Assembly: GCF_040207875.1 (NCBI RefSeq)
Contig: NZ_CP157942.1
Span: 496,001 to 560,000, forward strand
From: Wolbachia endosymbiont of Armadillidium arcangelii
GTDB taxonomy: Bacteria > Pseudomonadota > Alphaproteobacteria > Rickettsiales > Anaplasmataceae
Direction of reading: 5' to 3'
DNA length: 64,000 nucleotides
This document shows positions 9,768 to 19,117 of this stretch, in pieces. Numbering within the stretch: position 1 is the first letter of the stretch; each line of letters begins with the position of its first letter. The notes beneath the pieces were generated by a model. It made no database searches. It was not told the DNA's origin and saw only the letters and a list, made by a program, of their open reading frames with translations. Both the position numbers and the translations under genes were made by a program.

Positions 9768-9918
9768 AGGCTTGAGCGACCGTAAGACGGTAGTATTACA
9801 CATACGTAGATATCAAGGTACTCAAGCCTATCCTTCGAGACGTTTGAATAGTTGTTTGGGACATACATATGCACCCGTTTACAATCTTAAATTTTAACTT
9901 AAACTCTCGAGGTTCTTT
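9768..9918 (+). ncRNA. structured leader of intact IS110 element, candidate bridge RNA
   Basis: AGGCTTGAG (9768-9776) pairs perfectly with CTCAAGCCT (9821-9829). Inside the closed loop, ACCGT (9779-9783) pairs with ACGGT (9787-9791) over an AAG loop. A further 85 nt of low-coding sequence leads to the ATG at 9919. Such a nested structure between the element's left end and an intact recombinase is what is known for IS110-group bridge RNAs. The remaining open strand around 9792-9820 would be a natural guide loop; that part is inference. Confidence 0.45.
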
Positions 9919-10866
9919 ATGGTTATATCTTATCAAAATTTTATTGGCATTGATATCGGAAAACTTGAATTTGTCATTGCAGTGAATGAACAAAAAAGTG
10001 TTATCAAGTTTGACAATAGTTGTTCTGGCTGGAAACAATTTTACCAAAAATTTTCAAATATCTTACCCAATTCCATGATAATTTTAGAAGCTACAGGAGG
10101 CTATGAGCTTGGCTTATTGTATTTTCTTATTGACAGAAACATTGCTGTGCATCGTGCTAATACTCGTCAAGTTAAAAACTTCATTCTATCTCATGGAACT
10201 TTGGCAAAGACTGACAATCTGGATGCAAAAGCGCTTGCCCAATATGGTGTTGAGCGTTGTGGACGTCTGCAGCTATTTACACCTATCTCAAAAGAACAAA
10301 CCACCTTATTTACACTTTGTCAGCGTCGTGATGATATTACGAAAATGCTTGTTCAAGAAAAAAATAGGCTTAAAACTCCTGGAAATGATTACATTAAGGA
10401 AAGTTGTCAACAAACTATTGAATTCCTCAATAATCAGGTAGAAAAGCTTGATCAAGCTATACAAAAAATAGTCAATGAAAACCCTGAACTGAACCGATAC
10501 CAGAAGATTCTTGAAACAGTTCCTGGAATAGGTAGAAAAACCTCTCAATGTTTATTGTGCCTTATACCGGAACTTGGTTCCTTAAACAAAAGGCAAGTTG
10601 CAAGCCTTGCAGGTGTTGCACCTCATCCTAAGGAAAGTGGTAAAGCTATTGGTTACCGAAGGATTATAGGTGGAAGAAGTAACGTTCGTTCAAAGCTTTT
10701 CACAGCTGCTATGGCTGCTAGAAACTCCAAGTCAGAACTTGCTGCTTTTTATTGTAAGCTTATTGATAGTGGTAAAAGAAAGATGGTAGCACTCACTGCA
10801 CTTATGCGTAAAATTATAGTCATCGCCAATGCCAGACTTAAAGAAGCAATTAATTTGCATGTTTAG
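9919..10866 (+). CDS. IS110-family transposase (intact DEDD recombinase)
   Basis: This uninterrupted 315-residue protein has the full IS110 layout. A RuvC-like DEDD domain carries Asp in FIGIDIGKLEF, Glu in IILEATGGYE and two Asp in KTDNLDAKALAQYG. A coiled linker follows, then the Tnp20 domain with VPGIGRKTSQCLL, SLAGVAPHPKESG and the conserved serine region GGRSNVRSKL. Family members recombine DNA using a bridge RNA encoded in the element. It is the only IS transposase in the window with no frame break, so it could be active. A strong hairpin lies 30 bp downstream. Confidence 0.95.
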   Translation: MVISYQNFIGIDIGKLEFVIAVNEQKSVIKFDNSCSGWKQFYQKFSNILPNSMIILEATGGYELGLLYFLIDRNIAVHRANTRQVKNFILSHGTLAKTDNLDAKALAQYGVERCGRLQLFTPISKEQTTLFTLCQRRDDITKMLVQEKNRLKTPGNDYIKESCQQTIEFLNNQVEKLDQAIQKIVNENPELNRYQKILETVPGIGRKTSQCLLCLIPELGSLNKRQVASLAGVAPHPKESGKAIGYRRIIGGRSNVRSKLFTAAMAARNSKSELAAFYCKLIDSGKRKMVALTALMRKIIVIANARLKEAINLHV

Positions 10867-10896
10867 AAATTTACATGGCAATAATTAAAATTAGTT

Positions 10897-10941
10897 AATG
10901 AATATGTGCGTCCACACACACACTAAACGCACATATTCATT
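10897..10941. terminator. 15-bp perfect hairpin downstream of IS110 transposase
   Basis: AATGAATATGTGCGT (10897-10911) and ACGCACATATTCATT (10927-10941) form a perfect 15-bp stem with a 15-nt loop rich in CA repeats. There is no poly-T tail, so it may be an element end or RNA processing structure and not a classical terminator. Confidence 0.45.
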
Positions 10942-11232
10942 GGCTTAAGCAAGGTAGTAGCTGTTTGATATAAAATTCTATTCTTATACGACAAAACGGG
11001 GTTTTATTGCCCATATGAAGTTGCAAAATTACACAAATAAAAAATTTTTAAACATAGTTGATATCTTTCTTCTAGAAATTTGTTATATTCAATTCAGTTG
11101 CTGACTTTCATTCTTTGTGGCATAAGCTGTATTTACTTGATAGATATTTACTCTATAACAGAATCACTGCTGAATCTTTTTCTCCTATGTAACAAAGCCT
11201 GCCCGTCTTGGCAACGCACTCTCTTAACTGAC
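10942..11232. other. intergenic, no gene recognised
   Basis: AT-rich sequence between the IS110 element and a broken small membrane gene. Short open frames here show no coding character that I recognise. No tRNA or clear promoter is seen. Confidence 0.5.
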
Positions 11233-11495
11233 TCAGCAGATCCCAAGGACATTGTCTACTACAGATTTTTTCTCACAACCAAAAAGAAACGTATAATATC
11301 CCATAGACAGAGTCAAGAGAAGGAATATAGCTGGAAGCAAAAATGAAGCAAGTACATTTTGCGATCCAGGAAGGATAAACCAGACAGCAATTGCTGCTGA
11401 TACAGCTAAAAATAACCCTGACATAACGAGTTTATTTTTCTTCTGTATCCGTTATCAATAACTGTATTTACGCCAATGAAAGCTACATCAACCAT
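11233..11495 (-). pseudogene. small membrane protein, frameshifted
   Basis: From an ATG at 11495 the frame reads MVDVAFIGVNTVIDNGYRRKINS. A shift near 11424 then leads into MSGLFLAVSAAIAVWFILPG and LLPAIFLLLTLSMGYYTFLF, giving two membrane segments, and ends at 11233. Together this would be about 85 residues. The family is not recognised, and the start could also be the internal ATG at 11424. It sits between mobile elements and purQ. Confidence 0.4.
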
Positions 11496-11919
11496 TGCTC
11501 ACACCTCACTAAAGTAATATTAGCTTAATACTAGCATTGTTGTGATAAAAAGTCAATATTATAAATATTTTAATTAATTTCTCAAATAATCTAACTAAGT
11601 AGAAAAAAGGCAAAAGAAGCTCAGAGTAGAGAGTTTTGACTCTATAATAATAGAAATTGGCGTTGTAATAATGTGCTAACGCTTATTTTAAGCGCGATTT
11701 GGTTGAATGTAGAAAAAATAAAAAAGACATACAGCCGCTATAATTTTATGTAATCCGCCAATAAATACCCTGAGTTTTTTACTGAATTTTGTGATTGAGC
11801 CTACAGGTCAAAAACAATGGGTCATAAGTACCCTTACTGCCACGATAAGAGAAATAGCAAGGTCCGTCAAGTGGCTTTTTGCAATACCAGAATCGATTAT
11901 AAATCCCTACAAATCAATT
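11496..11919. other. 424-bp intergenic region upstream/downstream of purQ
   Basis: AT-rich DNA with a short CGCTT/AAGCG inverted pair near 11682 and no convincing ORF on either strand. It lies 3' of purQ. Nothing else could be supported. Confidence 0.5.
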
Positions 11920-12717
11920 TTAACAAAAATACCTTAGTGCATTTTCAAATACAAGCATCCCATCACCATATTTTGGCACAGCAACACCTAAGCGTTTGTA
12001 CTTTTCCTTTTCAAACGGCCAGTTATCTTGTTGAGTGAAAAACATTCCCCTCTCTGGGTGAGGCATTAAAGCTAGCACTCTACCACTTTTGTCTGACAAA
12101 GCTGCCAGATCATATGTAGATCCGTTTGGATTGTAAGGAAATTGTAAATTTGCATAGTCACCATCTCCATCAACGTAACGTAGTGCAAAGGAATTATTTT
12201 CAACCAATTGATTTAAAATATCTTGATCCATAAAAAACCTGCCTTCTCCATGAGCAACAGGAAGATATAGTTCATTCAGACCCTGTAGCCAAACAGAATT
12301 ACTTTGTGGATTAACTTTCACTCTAACCCAACAGCATTGATAATTACCTATATCATTAGGAATTAAAGCTAGATTAGAGAATTCTGGAACTAATTTTACT
12401 AATATCTGGCAACCATTACATATTCCTATAATAAGCTTATCCTGAGATAAGAAATCTTGAAATTCGTCTAACAAGTTGTTCTTAATACGCAAAGCAAATG
12501 CATTGCCAGCACCAGTGTCATCACCGTAGGAAAAACCTCCTGGAATTGCAAGTATATTGCTTGATTTTAGTTTATCTGGATTATTTATAACCTCATTAAT
12601 GTGAACAATTTTTACTTCTACATTGCTGATATCAAGTTTTCTGCTACATTCCATAAATGCAAATGCAGTTTCTTTTTCACAATTTAAGCCATAACCAGAT
12701 AAAACAATAACTTTCAT
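11920..12717 (-). CDS. purQ: phosphoribosylformylglycinamidine synthase, glutaminase subunit
   Basis: This 265-residue class I glutamine amidotransferase supplies ammonia to PurL in step four of de novo purine synthesis. The oxyanion-strand motif AIPGGFSYGDDTGAG is at about 58-72. The nucleophile Cys100 is in GICNGCQ, and the His-Glu pair is in LMPHPERGMFF near the C-terminus. The gene overlaps pstA by four bases (ATGA), so the two are co-transcribed despite unrelated functions. With purC and purM nearby, it shows that the purine pathway is kept. Confidence 0.95.
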   Translation of the reverse strand: MKVIVLSGYGLNCEKETAFAFMECSRKLDISNVEVKIVHINEVINNPDKLKSSNILAIPGGFSYGDDTGAGNAFALRIKNNLLDEFQDFLSQDKLIIGICNGCQILVKLVPEFSNLALIPNDIGNYQCCWVRVKVNPQSNSVWLQGLNELYLPVAHGEGRFFMDQDILNQLVENNSFALRYVDGDGDYANLQFPYNPNGSTYDLAALSDKSGRVLALMPHPERGMFFTQQDNWPFEKEKYKRLGVAVPKYGDGMLVFENALRYFC

Positions 12718-13964
12718 GAATCAAAAAACTCGAACTTTCTTTTTACAAAATTTGCTATTAAATTCAAAGCAAATAGCATTAACAACAAAGCTATAATTGC
12801 AATGGCAGCAAGTTCAATAAATGCAATTTCAGGACTACTTGACCATATATATATTTGTACAGGTAGAACAGTTGCCGGATCGAAGAAGGATGTAGGTGTA
12901 TCAGCAATAAATGCTACCATACCTATCATAAGTAAAGGGGAAGACTCTCCTAAAATCCTTGCAATTGCAAGCACAGCACCATGTATTATCCTTGGTAACG
13001 CAATCGGCAAAGAGTGATCCAATATTACCTTGACGTGAGGTGCTCCAAGAGCAAAAGCTGCATCTTTTATTGCAATAGGAACGTTTGTAAAGGCATTTTT
13101 TGTCGCAATGATAATATTAGGCAGCATCATAAATGAAAGAGTCATCCCACCAACAAGCGGTGAAGAACGGGGTAGCCCAAATATGCCAAGGTAGAGAGTC
13201 AGTCCTACTACACCAAATATTATCGAAGGCACTGCAGCAAGGTTGTTCATGCTAATTTCTACAATACTAGTTATTAGCCTATTTTTAGGCATAAATTCAT
13301 AAAGACAGACGCCCGACATAATTCCTATTGGTAGTGCCAATACTAAGCACACTACAATTGTCATTAATGAACCGATAAATGCCCCTAAAATCCCTGCATT
13401 CTCGGGCTCACGAGAATCAGACTTAAGAAATAGAGACTTATTAAAAAATTTTCTTACTCTCCCCTTTTCTTTCAAGCAATCAAGTAATTTAGCGTAACGA
13501 TCATTCAAACATTTATTTTTATATACTGAATTGATCACACTCGATGCGGTAAACCAAATCTCATATTCACCACTATTTTTTACTCTCTTAAGAAAAAACT
13601 TCTCTAGCTCCTTGTAAGAGTTACGACTTAAAATTTCGTCACTGTCTTTAAAATCAATTCCTTCAAATACTTTATGTAAAGAATTATTGAGTAGGATAAT
13701 GGACTTATATCGGAAATCACCAGGATTATTCGTTAAAGTAAGATCAGCACTTATTTCAATTGGCAATAAAATTTTCGTTACTGTTAAGGCGCTATAGGAG
13801 TTAACTAATATACTTAACAATATACATATAGGGCAGCCAAGTGAGATAACTAGTGCCGTGAAAGAGCAAAAGCGTAACATTCTGTTCTTTTTATTTTTCC
13901 TTTTTATACGAGCGTGCACACGCCTTGACTGAAGCAATTTAAGAAATTTTTTCTTTATACTCAT
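12714..13964 (-). CDS. pstA: phosphate ABC transporter permease
   Basis: This 416-residue inner-membrane permease pairs with PstC in high-affinity phosphate import. It has one N-terminal membrane segment (about 30-52). A roughly 130-residue extracytoplasmic insertion follows, then the binding-protein-dependent transport domain (about 190-410). The EAA loop reads IKDAAFALGAPHVKVILDHSLP. The insertion makes it longer than the usual PstA of about 280-300 residues; a long periplasmic segment is also known in other alphaproteobacterial PstA proteins. The purQ start overlaps its stop codon. Confidence 0.9.
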   Translation of the reverse strand: MSIKKKFLKLLQSRRVHARIKRKNKKNRMLRFCSFTALVISLGCPICILLSILVNSYSALTVTKILLPIEISADLTLTNNPGDFRYKSIILLNNSLHKVFEGIDFKDSDEILSRNSYKELEKFFLKRVKNSGEYEIWFTASSVINSVYKNKCLNDRYAKLLDCLKEKGRVRKFFNKSLFLKSDSREPENAGILGAFIGSLMTIVVCLVLALPIGIMSGVCLYEFMPKNRLITSIVEISMNNLAAVPSIIFGVVGLTLYLGIFGLPRSSPLVGGMTLSFMMLPNIIIATKNAFTNVPIAIKDAAFALGAPHVKVILDHSLPIALPRIIHGAVLAIARILGESSPLLMIGMVAFIADTPTSFFDPATVLPVQIYIWSSSPEIAFIELAAIAIIALLLMLFALNLIANFVKRKFEFFDS

Positions 13965-14185
13965 TTATTTTTCCTGGATCCTATCGTCAAGCCCATAGAT
14001 GTACAAACGTCCAGTTTAATAACCATTGATGTCATACATAGTAGCTAACACTGGAATCCAGTTATAAAAATATCTACAAATCAGACAACAGACTCTATGC
14101 TAAAAATCACATCCATGATATAGAATAAGGCAGATCCTAGTGCCATGCACTGGGATGACACAATTGACATCACTCCCTATTGTAT
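13965..14185. repeat. intergenic small repeat-type sequence
   Basis: The region between pstA and rplS holds the paired phrases CTGGAATCCAG and GTGCCATGCACTGGGATGAC. These resemble the small dispersed palindromic repeats seen between Wolbachia genes; the 39.85 kb hairpin (ATTCCAGCA/TGCTGGAAT) is similar. No ORF is seen. Confidence 0.4.
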
Positions 14186-14563
14186 CTACTTAGATTTCTT
14201 TTTAACATAAGTAGTACGTTCTTTGACCCTTGCAGCTTTCCCAAACAGCTTGCACAGATAATACAATTTTGCTCTACGGACCTTTCCCTTTCTTATCACT
14301 TGTACTGAAATCAATGCAGGAGAGTAAACAAAAAATTGCGATACTATACTTTCTCCATGACTTACCTTTCTAACTGAAAAAGAAGAGTGTAATCCGCGGT
14401 TTCTTTGTGAAATGCACACGCCTTCAAATATCTGTATACGTTCACTTGCACCGTCAACTACTTTAAAAGTGACCTTCAAATCATCACCAGGACGAAAGAC
14501 CGGCAGCTCTTTAGTTAGTATTTGCATTTGCTGCTCATTAAATTTCTCAAGCAAATTTGTCAT
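14186..14563 (-). CDS. rplS: 50S ribosomal protein L19
   Basis: This 125-residue protein sits at the 30S-50S interface. L19 signatures are [29 protein letters not shown], read as consecutive short motifs (FRPGD, ERIQ, FEGVCI), then [13 protein letters not shown] and the basic tail [10 protein letters not shown]. It overlaps the trmD stop codon by four bases on the same strand, the conserved trmD-rplS pairing. The usual upstream rpsP-rimM genes are absent here. Confidence 0.95.
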   Translation of the reverse strand: MTNLLEKFNEQQMQILTKELPVFRPGDDLKVTFKVVDGASERIQIFEGVCISQRNRGLHSSFSVRKVSHGESIVSQFFVYSPALISVQVIRKGKVRRAKLYYLCKLFGKAARVKERTTYVKKKSK

Positions 14564-15258
14564 TTATCATCTCCATTCAACAACTCGGGTCGACGCTCCT
14601 TTGTTATAACATAAGATTGCTCCTGCCTCCAATCATTTATTTTCCTATGATTGCCAGACAATAGAACCTCAGGAACTTTATGCCCATTCCACTGCTCAGG
14701 TCTAGTATATTGAGGATATTCAAGCATACCACCACTATAACTAAAACTTTCTTCAATAACGCTATCGGAATTACTTACTACACCTGGAAGAAGCCTAACG
14801 CATGTATCAAGAACTACCATTGCAGCCAGCTCACCTCCTGAAAGTATATAATCTCCAATACTTAACTCATAAGGAGTATATACATCAATTATTCTTTGGT
14901 CAATACCTTCAAATCGACCACACAATATTGTTATATGAGGAAACTCTAATAATTCTCTGGCAATATTCTGATTAAATTTTGTGCCAGATGGAGTCATATA
15001 AATAAATCTAGTATTTTTATGAACAGAAAGCACGTTATTAACTGCATCGCCAACCACATCAGGACGCATAACCATTCCTGCTCCACCTCCATATGGAACA
15101 TCATCCACAGTTGAATGTTTATCTTTTGCAAAAGAACGAATACTTATTACTTCAAGGTTCCATATTTTTTTTTCTAACGCTTTTCCGGCAAGAGAATAGT
15201 TCAAAAACCCGGGGAACATTTCTGGAAATATGGTTAACACTGTAACACTAAATGTCAT
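14560..15258 (-). CDS. trmD: tRNA (guanine-N1)-methyltransferase
   Basis: This 232-residue SPOUT methyltransferase makes m1G37 in tRNAs and prevents +1 frameshifting. Visible motifs are the start [17 protein letters not shown] and the family motif [13 protein letters not shown]. The SAM-binding trefoil knot has [11 protein letters not shown] and [11 protein letters not shown], and [13 protein letters not shown] comes later. The start is set at the ATG at 15258; an in-frame TTG six bases upstream is less likely. It is translationally coupled to rplS by a four-base overlap. Confidence 0.95.
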   Translation of the reverse strand: MTFSVTVLTIFPEMFPGFLNYSLAGKALEKKIWNLEVISIRSFAKDKHSTVDDVPYGGGAGMVMRPDVVGDAVNNVLSVHKNTRFIYMTPSGTKFNQNIARELLEFPHITILCGRFEGIDQRIIDVYTPYELSIGDYILSGGELAAMVVLDTCVRLLPGVVSNSDSVIEESFSYSGGMLEYPQYTRPEQWNGHKVPEVLLSGNHRKINDWRQEQSYVITKERRPELLNGDDK

Positions 15259-15323
15259 TAGCAAATTTGTAGTAAACTAAGCAGCAATTTGATATTATCT
15301 TATAGTATACAGCTAAATTAATC

Positions 15324-16046
15324 ATGTCATCGAATAAAATCATTTACGAAGGTAAAGCAAAATCCATTATAGCAACTGAAGACTCGTTAACTGTCATACA
15401 GCACTTTAAAGATGATGTTACAGCGTTCAACAAGGAAAAATATGAAATCATTGAGGGTAAAGGAATAATTAATAATCATGTTAGTGCTTTTATCATGAAA
15501 AAGCTTGAAGAAGCAGGAATTAGCACGCACTTTATAAAAACTCTAAACGAAAGAGAACAGCTAGTTAAAAAACTTAAGATAATACCTCTTGAGATAGTGG
15601 TTAGAAATATTGCAGCTGGCAGCTTTTGCAAACGTTTTAATATCAAAGAAGGTGAGGCACTTACATCTCCTATAATCGAGTTTTTTTACAAAAATGATGA
15701 CCTAGCCGACCCAATGGTGAATGAAAATCACATACTGTACTTTAATTGGCTATCTAGCAAAGAAATGGATGAAGTTAAAGCTAAAACTTTAGAGATTAAC
15801 AAAATTTTAGTCGACCTATTTTCAAATGCAAATATACATTTAGTTGATCTCAAATTAGAATTTGGCAGATTAATAAATGACAGTACTAAAATCATTTTAG
15901 CCGATGAAATCAGCCCTGATAACTGCAGGTTATGGGATAAAAATACTTATAAAAAGCTAGATAAAGACGTCTTTCGTTTGAATTTAGGTGACTTGAAAGA
16001 AGCATACTTAGAAGTTGCAAAAAGACTGCCAGTAAAGTTAGGTTAA
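15324..16046 (+). CDS. purC: phosphoribosylaminoimidazole-succinocarboxamide synthase
   Basis: This 240-residue enzyme joins aspartate to CAIR with ATP in purine synthesis. The N-terminus has the nucleotide-binding IYEGKAKSI, followed by FKDDVTAFN. The centre has LEIVVRNIAAGSF, and the C-terminal part has LKLEFGRL and ADEISPDNCRLW. Length and motifs are normal. It is convergent with purM, and the two genes overlap by four bases at their 3' ends, leaving no room for a separate terminator. Confidence 0.96.
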   Translation: MSSNKIIYEGKAKSIIATEDSLTVIQHFKDDVTAFNKEKYEIIEGKGIINNHVSAFIMKKLEEAGISTHFIKTLNEREQLVKKLKIIPLEIVVRNIAAGSFCKRFNIKEGEALTSPIIEFFYKNDDLADPMVNENHILYFNWLSSKEMDEVKAKTLEINKILVDLFSNANIHLVDLKLEFGRLINDSTKIILADEISPDNCRLWDKNTYKKLDKDVFRLNLGDLKEAYLEVAKRLPVKLG

Positions 16047-17080
16047 CTAAATACCACTCTATCAGATAGAGGATTACATGCTTCATCAAGTTTTCCAATA
16101 ATTTCAATTTTTTCTCCACGCTTTTGGAAATGGCTTTCCACATCCTTAACATTTTCGGGATCTACAATCAGCACCATACCAATACCACAATTAAATGTTT
16201 TTAACATTTCTCTCTTTTCTATTTTGCCTTTTTCTTCCAGCCATAAAAATATATCTGGCCACTTCCAGGAGTTAATGTCTATGTTTGCAAATAAGTTTTT
16301 TGGAAGAATCCGCGGAATATTATCTATTAATCCGCCACCTGTGATGTGTGCAATGCCTTTTATTTTTGACACGATAGGCAACAAAGAATCAACATATATC
16401 TTTGTTGGTTCAAGTAGTATTTCACCCCAAGATTTATTATTCCATGGAGATATATCATTATAATTTATACCTAAGCTTTTGAAAATATGGCGCACCAAAG
16501 AAAATCCATTTGAATGAATTCCATTTGACTCTAAGCCGACTATATAGTCACCTTCCTTCATAGCATCACATTTTGGAAGAATTTTGCTTTTATCAACTAC
16601 ACCAACTACAAATCCTGCAAGGTCATAGTGATTATTACCATACATTCCAGGCATTTCCGCAGTTTCTCCACCAACCAATGCTATTTTAGCTTGCTTGCAC
16701 CCCTTTGCAATGCTTTGGATCACAGATACTAAAACGTCTTTGCTCAAAACGCCTGTTGCAAAGTAATCAAGAAAAAATAAAGGCGTTGCTCCTTGTGCAA
16801 GTAAGTCATTTACACACATTGCAACTAAATCTATACCTATAGTATCATGCTTATTCACTTCTTGAGCTATTAACAATTTTGTTCCCACTCCATCAGTTGA
16901 GGAAACGAGCACTGGATGGTCGTACTTCTTACTCAGCGTAGAAAAATCAAACAATGCAGAAAATGACCCTACTTCGCTAATTACTTCTTCTCCTTTAGTC
17001 TTTTCAATAATAGGTTTAACTTTTTTTATCAGCTCATTATATAGTTTTAGATCTATTCCCGATTTAGCATAAGTACTCAT
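16043..17080 (-). CDS. purM: phosphoribosylformylglycinamidine cyclo-ligase
   Basis: This 345-residue AIR synthetase closes the imidazole ring in purine synthesis. Motifs are YAKSGIDL at the N-terminus, the substrate loop VSSTDGVGTKLLIA, AMCVNDLLAQGATPLFFLDYFA and VGGETAEMPGMY. The C-terminal part has HITGGGLIDNIPR and a short GIGMVLIV. Length is typical. It is the third purine gene in 6 kb, although the three are not one operon. Confidence 0.96.
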   Translation of the reverse strand: MSTYAKSGIDLKLYNELIKKVKPIIEKTKGEEVISEVGSFSALFDFSTLSKKYDHPVLVSSTDGVGTKLLIAQEVNKHDTIGIDLVAMCVNDLLAQGATPLFFLDYFATGVLSKDVLVSVIQSIAKGCKQAKIALVGGETAEMPGMYGNNHYDLAGFVVGVVDKSKILPKCDAMKEGDYIVGLESNGIHSNGFSLVRHIFKSLGINYNDISPWNNKSWGEILLEPTKIYVDSLLPIVSKIKGIAHITGGGLIDNIPRILPKNLFANIDINSWKWPDIFLWLEEKGKIEKREMLKTFNCGIGMVLIVDPENVKDVESHFQKRGEKIEIIGKLDEACNPLSDRVVFS

Positions 17081-17217
17081 AGTTCTTTTATAAATCTCAC
17101 AATTATTAATACTACATTAATGCTTGGACACAAAAAACACAACGAAACTTTCTCTTAAATTGACTACTACGTGCCTACCAATATAGGGTTAACTTAAATC
17201 ATTTATACTTTTATCCA

Positions 17218-17843
17218 ATGAATAAAAACATAATGTTAATAACAGAATGCCTATCAGGACGAATTCTTCATGATCTTGCTAGTTCTATGCAAGGAATAGT
17301 GGGTGGATTGGAAGAGTTTGAAGAAAACAATCCTAATATGCTAAAAGAAATAACATCACTACTTGAAGAAAGCTCTAATGGTTTAATATATAAATATAAA
17401 GTTATGAAGCAAGCGTATTCTTCTTCATTAGATAATCGCAGCTTTGATAAGACTAAATCCAATATAGAAAATTATTTATTAAAAAAAAAGTAAAGCTTAA
17501 GTGGAAGATAAGTGAATGCCCTACAGAAGACTTAATTGAAAGAATAAATAAGATAATCTCCAATATGGTGATAACTATAGTCAGTGCAGTGGCACAAATT
17601 GAATTAGTGTCTATTTTGCTGGCTAAAACAGAAGATAAAACACTACTAACTATAAAAGTAGAAAATGAACATAGATCAATAAGCACATCATTAGTAAGCA
17701 AGTTAACAAAAAAAAATGATATTCCTTTGGACACAAAAAACATTAGTATCTATATGACTTCTTTACTGTTAGAGCATTATAACACTAAAATCAATTGTAC
17801 TTGCGAAAGTAATTCGCTGAATATAGGCTTAACTATAACTTAA
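17218..17843 (+). pseudogene. ChpT-like histidine phosphotransferase, frame broken at poly-A
   Basis: The first frame reads ECLSGRILHDLASSMQGIVGGLEEF. It carries the helix with the phospho-accepting His typical of ChpT-like phosphotransferases (LCHDL...G...GLEL). It stops at YLLKKK, right at a run of nine A (17481-17489). One extra A joins it to KLKWKISECPTEDLIERINK and on to SNSLNIGLTIT, giving about 208 residues, normal for ChpT. ChpT relays phosphate from CckA to CtrA. The break may be real decay, a sequencing indel or a slippage site. The rest of the frame is well kept, which argues against long-standing decay. Confidence 0.6.
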
Positions 17844-17861
17844 AATGACCTCGTATTTCAT

Positions 17862-17945
17862 GAAAAGCACTCAATGTTGTAAGTTTGGGTGTTAAATAAA
17901 GAAAGGAAAAATTCTGTAAAATAACTTAGATATAAAATCTGTAGT
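17862..17945 (+). repeat. diverged copy of the IS110 leader start
   Basis: Phrases such as AAAAGCA-TCTAATGTTTTAAG and TTAGATATAAAATCTGTA from 6819-6900 recur here with small changes. This marks a decayed left end of the same IS110-type element, without its transposase. Confidence 0.5.
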
Positions 17946-17969
17946 TAATTTCTTTTTGAAAGCTACAGA

Positions 17970-18713
17970 TTCTTAGAACCTGTTTAAAATCTCTAGAGGA
18001 TGAGGTAAAGTAGGCATAGATTTAAGAGTGTGGTATATATATATGCAAAACAAGTGATGTAAGTCGAGAACAATTTAAAAAAATCAGACCAATACTGGAA
18101 AGCAGCAGAAAGAAAACAAGGCCAAGAAAACTTATGGTATATTTTGTGGAGTGCTGTACATTCTAAAAAGCGGTTGTCAATGGACCAAAGGATTTTCCAA
18201 AGTGGGAAAACATATACTACTATTTTCAAATCTGGAATAAAAAAATGGAGAAGAATCAAGTTTTCTGCAACTAGTCTTAAAAAAAATTAATTGAGACAAA
18301 GCAATGGTCGGAGAGAGAAAATCAGCTTTTGTATAATTGATGCACAGAGTGTAAAGAACACAGATACTGCTGAAAAGAAGGGCTATGATGCTGGCAAAAA
18401 GATTTCTGGTATAAAACCCATGTTGCAGTTGATACTCAAGACATGCAATTCATGTGACAACTGCAGAAGTAACTGACCGTAGCAGTGCTTTGATAATGGT
18501 TAAAAATGCTAAAGAAAACCTCTCAAAATATACTAGTTGATGCCGGCTACACTGGAGAAAATTTTGCAACCCAAATAAAAGATACTATTGATGCAACTGT
18601 TGAGGTGAAGCGAATTACACAGGTTTGCCGTATTGCCAAAAAGATGGGTTGTTTTTTGCTTGGTTGGAGAAGTGTAGACGGTTATGGAAAAATTGCGAGC
18701 GAAAACTCAACAC
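17970..18713 (+). pseudogene. IS5-family transposase remnant
   Basis: Frames together read SREQFKKIRPILESSRKKTR, DFPKWENIYYYFQIWNKK and the catalytic block FCIIDAQSVKNTDTAEKKGYD. Further on come ILVDAGYTGENFATQIKDT and CRRLWKNCERKLNT. This is an IS5-type DDE transposase with several frameshifts and stops. A left-end-like GAACCTGTTTAAAATC lies at about 17977. The C-terminus is cut off and fused to an IS256 relic near 18713, creating a chimeric ORF that has no biological meaning. Confidence 0.8.
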
Positions 18714-18966
18714 CAGCCGGGAGTGTTAAATATTCTGGGCCAGTTAGGCAGCTAATTTATACTACTAATCCCATTGAGGGGCTACACAGGCAAATTAGGA
18801 AATTTCCCAAGACCAAGGGCGCATTTACCAACACAAATGCCTTGTATAAGCAGGTATATTGTGCTATAAAAAAAGTAGAGCAAAAATGGCTCTGCCTAAT
18901 TGGTCTTTAACTGTATCTCAACTTGACATCTTCTTTCCTGGTAGATTGAAAATTGAGTTGAATTAA
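18714..18966 (+). pseudogene. IS256-family transposase 3' remnant
   Basis: It begins KYSGPVRQLIYTTNPIEGLH, continues RKFPKTKGAFTNTNALYKQ, shifts frame near 18890 and ends RLKIELN at 18966. It is parallel to the relic at 786-1294 but has kept RKFPKTKGAF, which that copy lost. The element's right end follows (AAAAATTCGGTTTGAC). Confidence 0.8.
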
Positions 18967-19005
18967 AAATTCGGTTTGACACAGTTTATTTAACACTTCC
19001 GATTC

Positions 19006-19113
19006 TTTAAAAAAAATTATCTTATTTTAGATCAAGATTTCTTAAAAAATAAATATAACAAATAAACCTTAAATGGTTGCTATATTGGGCGTATTCTCTT
19101 AACTTGACGCGTA
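19006..19113. repeat. inverted repeat partner of 6643-6757
   Basis: This is a near-exact reverse complement of 6643-6757, placed at the 5' edge of the IS481 relic. The pair brackets about 12 kb and may mark a past inversion or copying event. Confidence 0.75.
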
Positions 19114-19117
19114 TGCT

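Noticed and set aside
11080..11346. 88-residue plus-strand ORF
   Set aside because: It overlaps the antisense of a better membrane-type frame and has no recognisable domain or start signal.
18506..18910. 134-residue ORF joining an IS5 piece and an IS256 piece, as a possible new fusion protein
   Set aside because: The first part is out of its normal frame near the junction and both halves are relics of different transposases. It is an accidental open frame.
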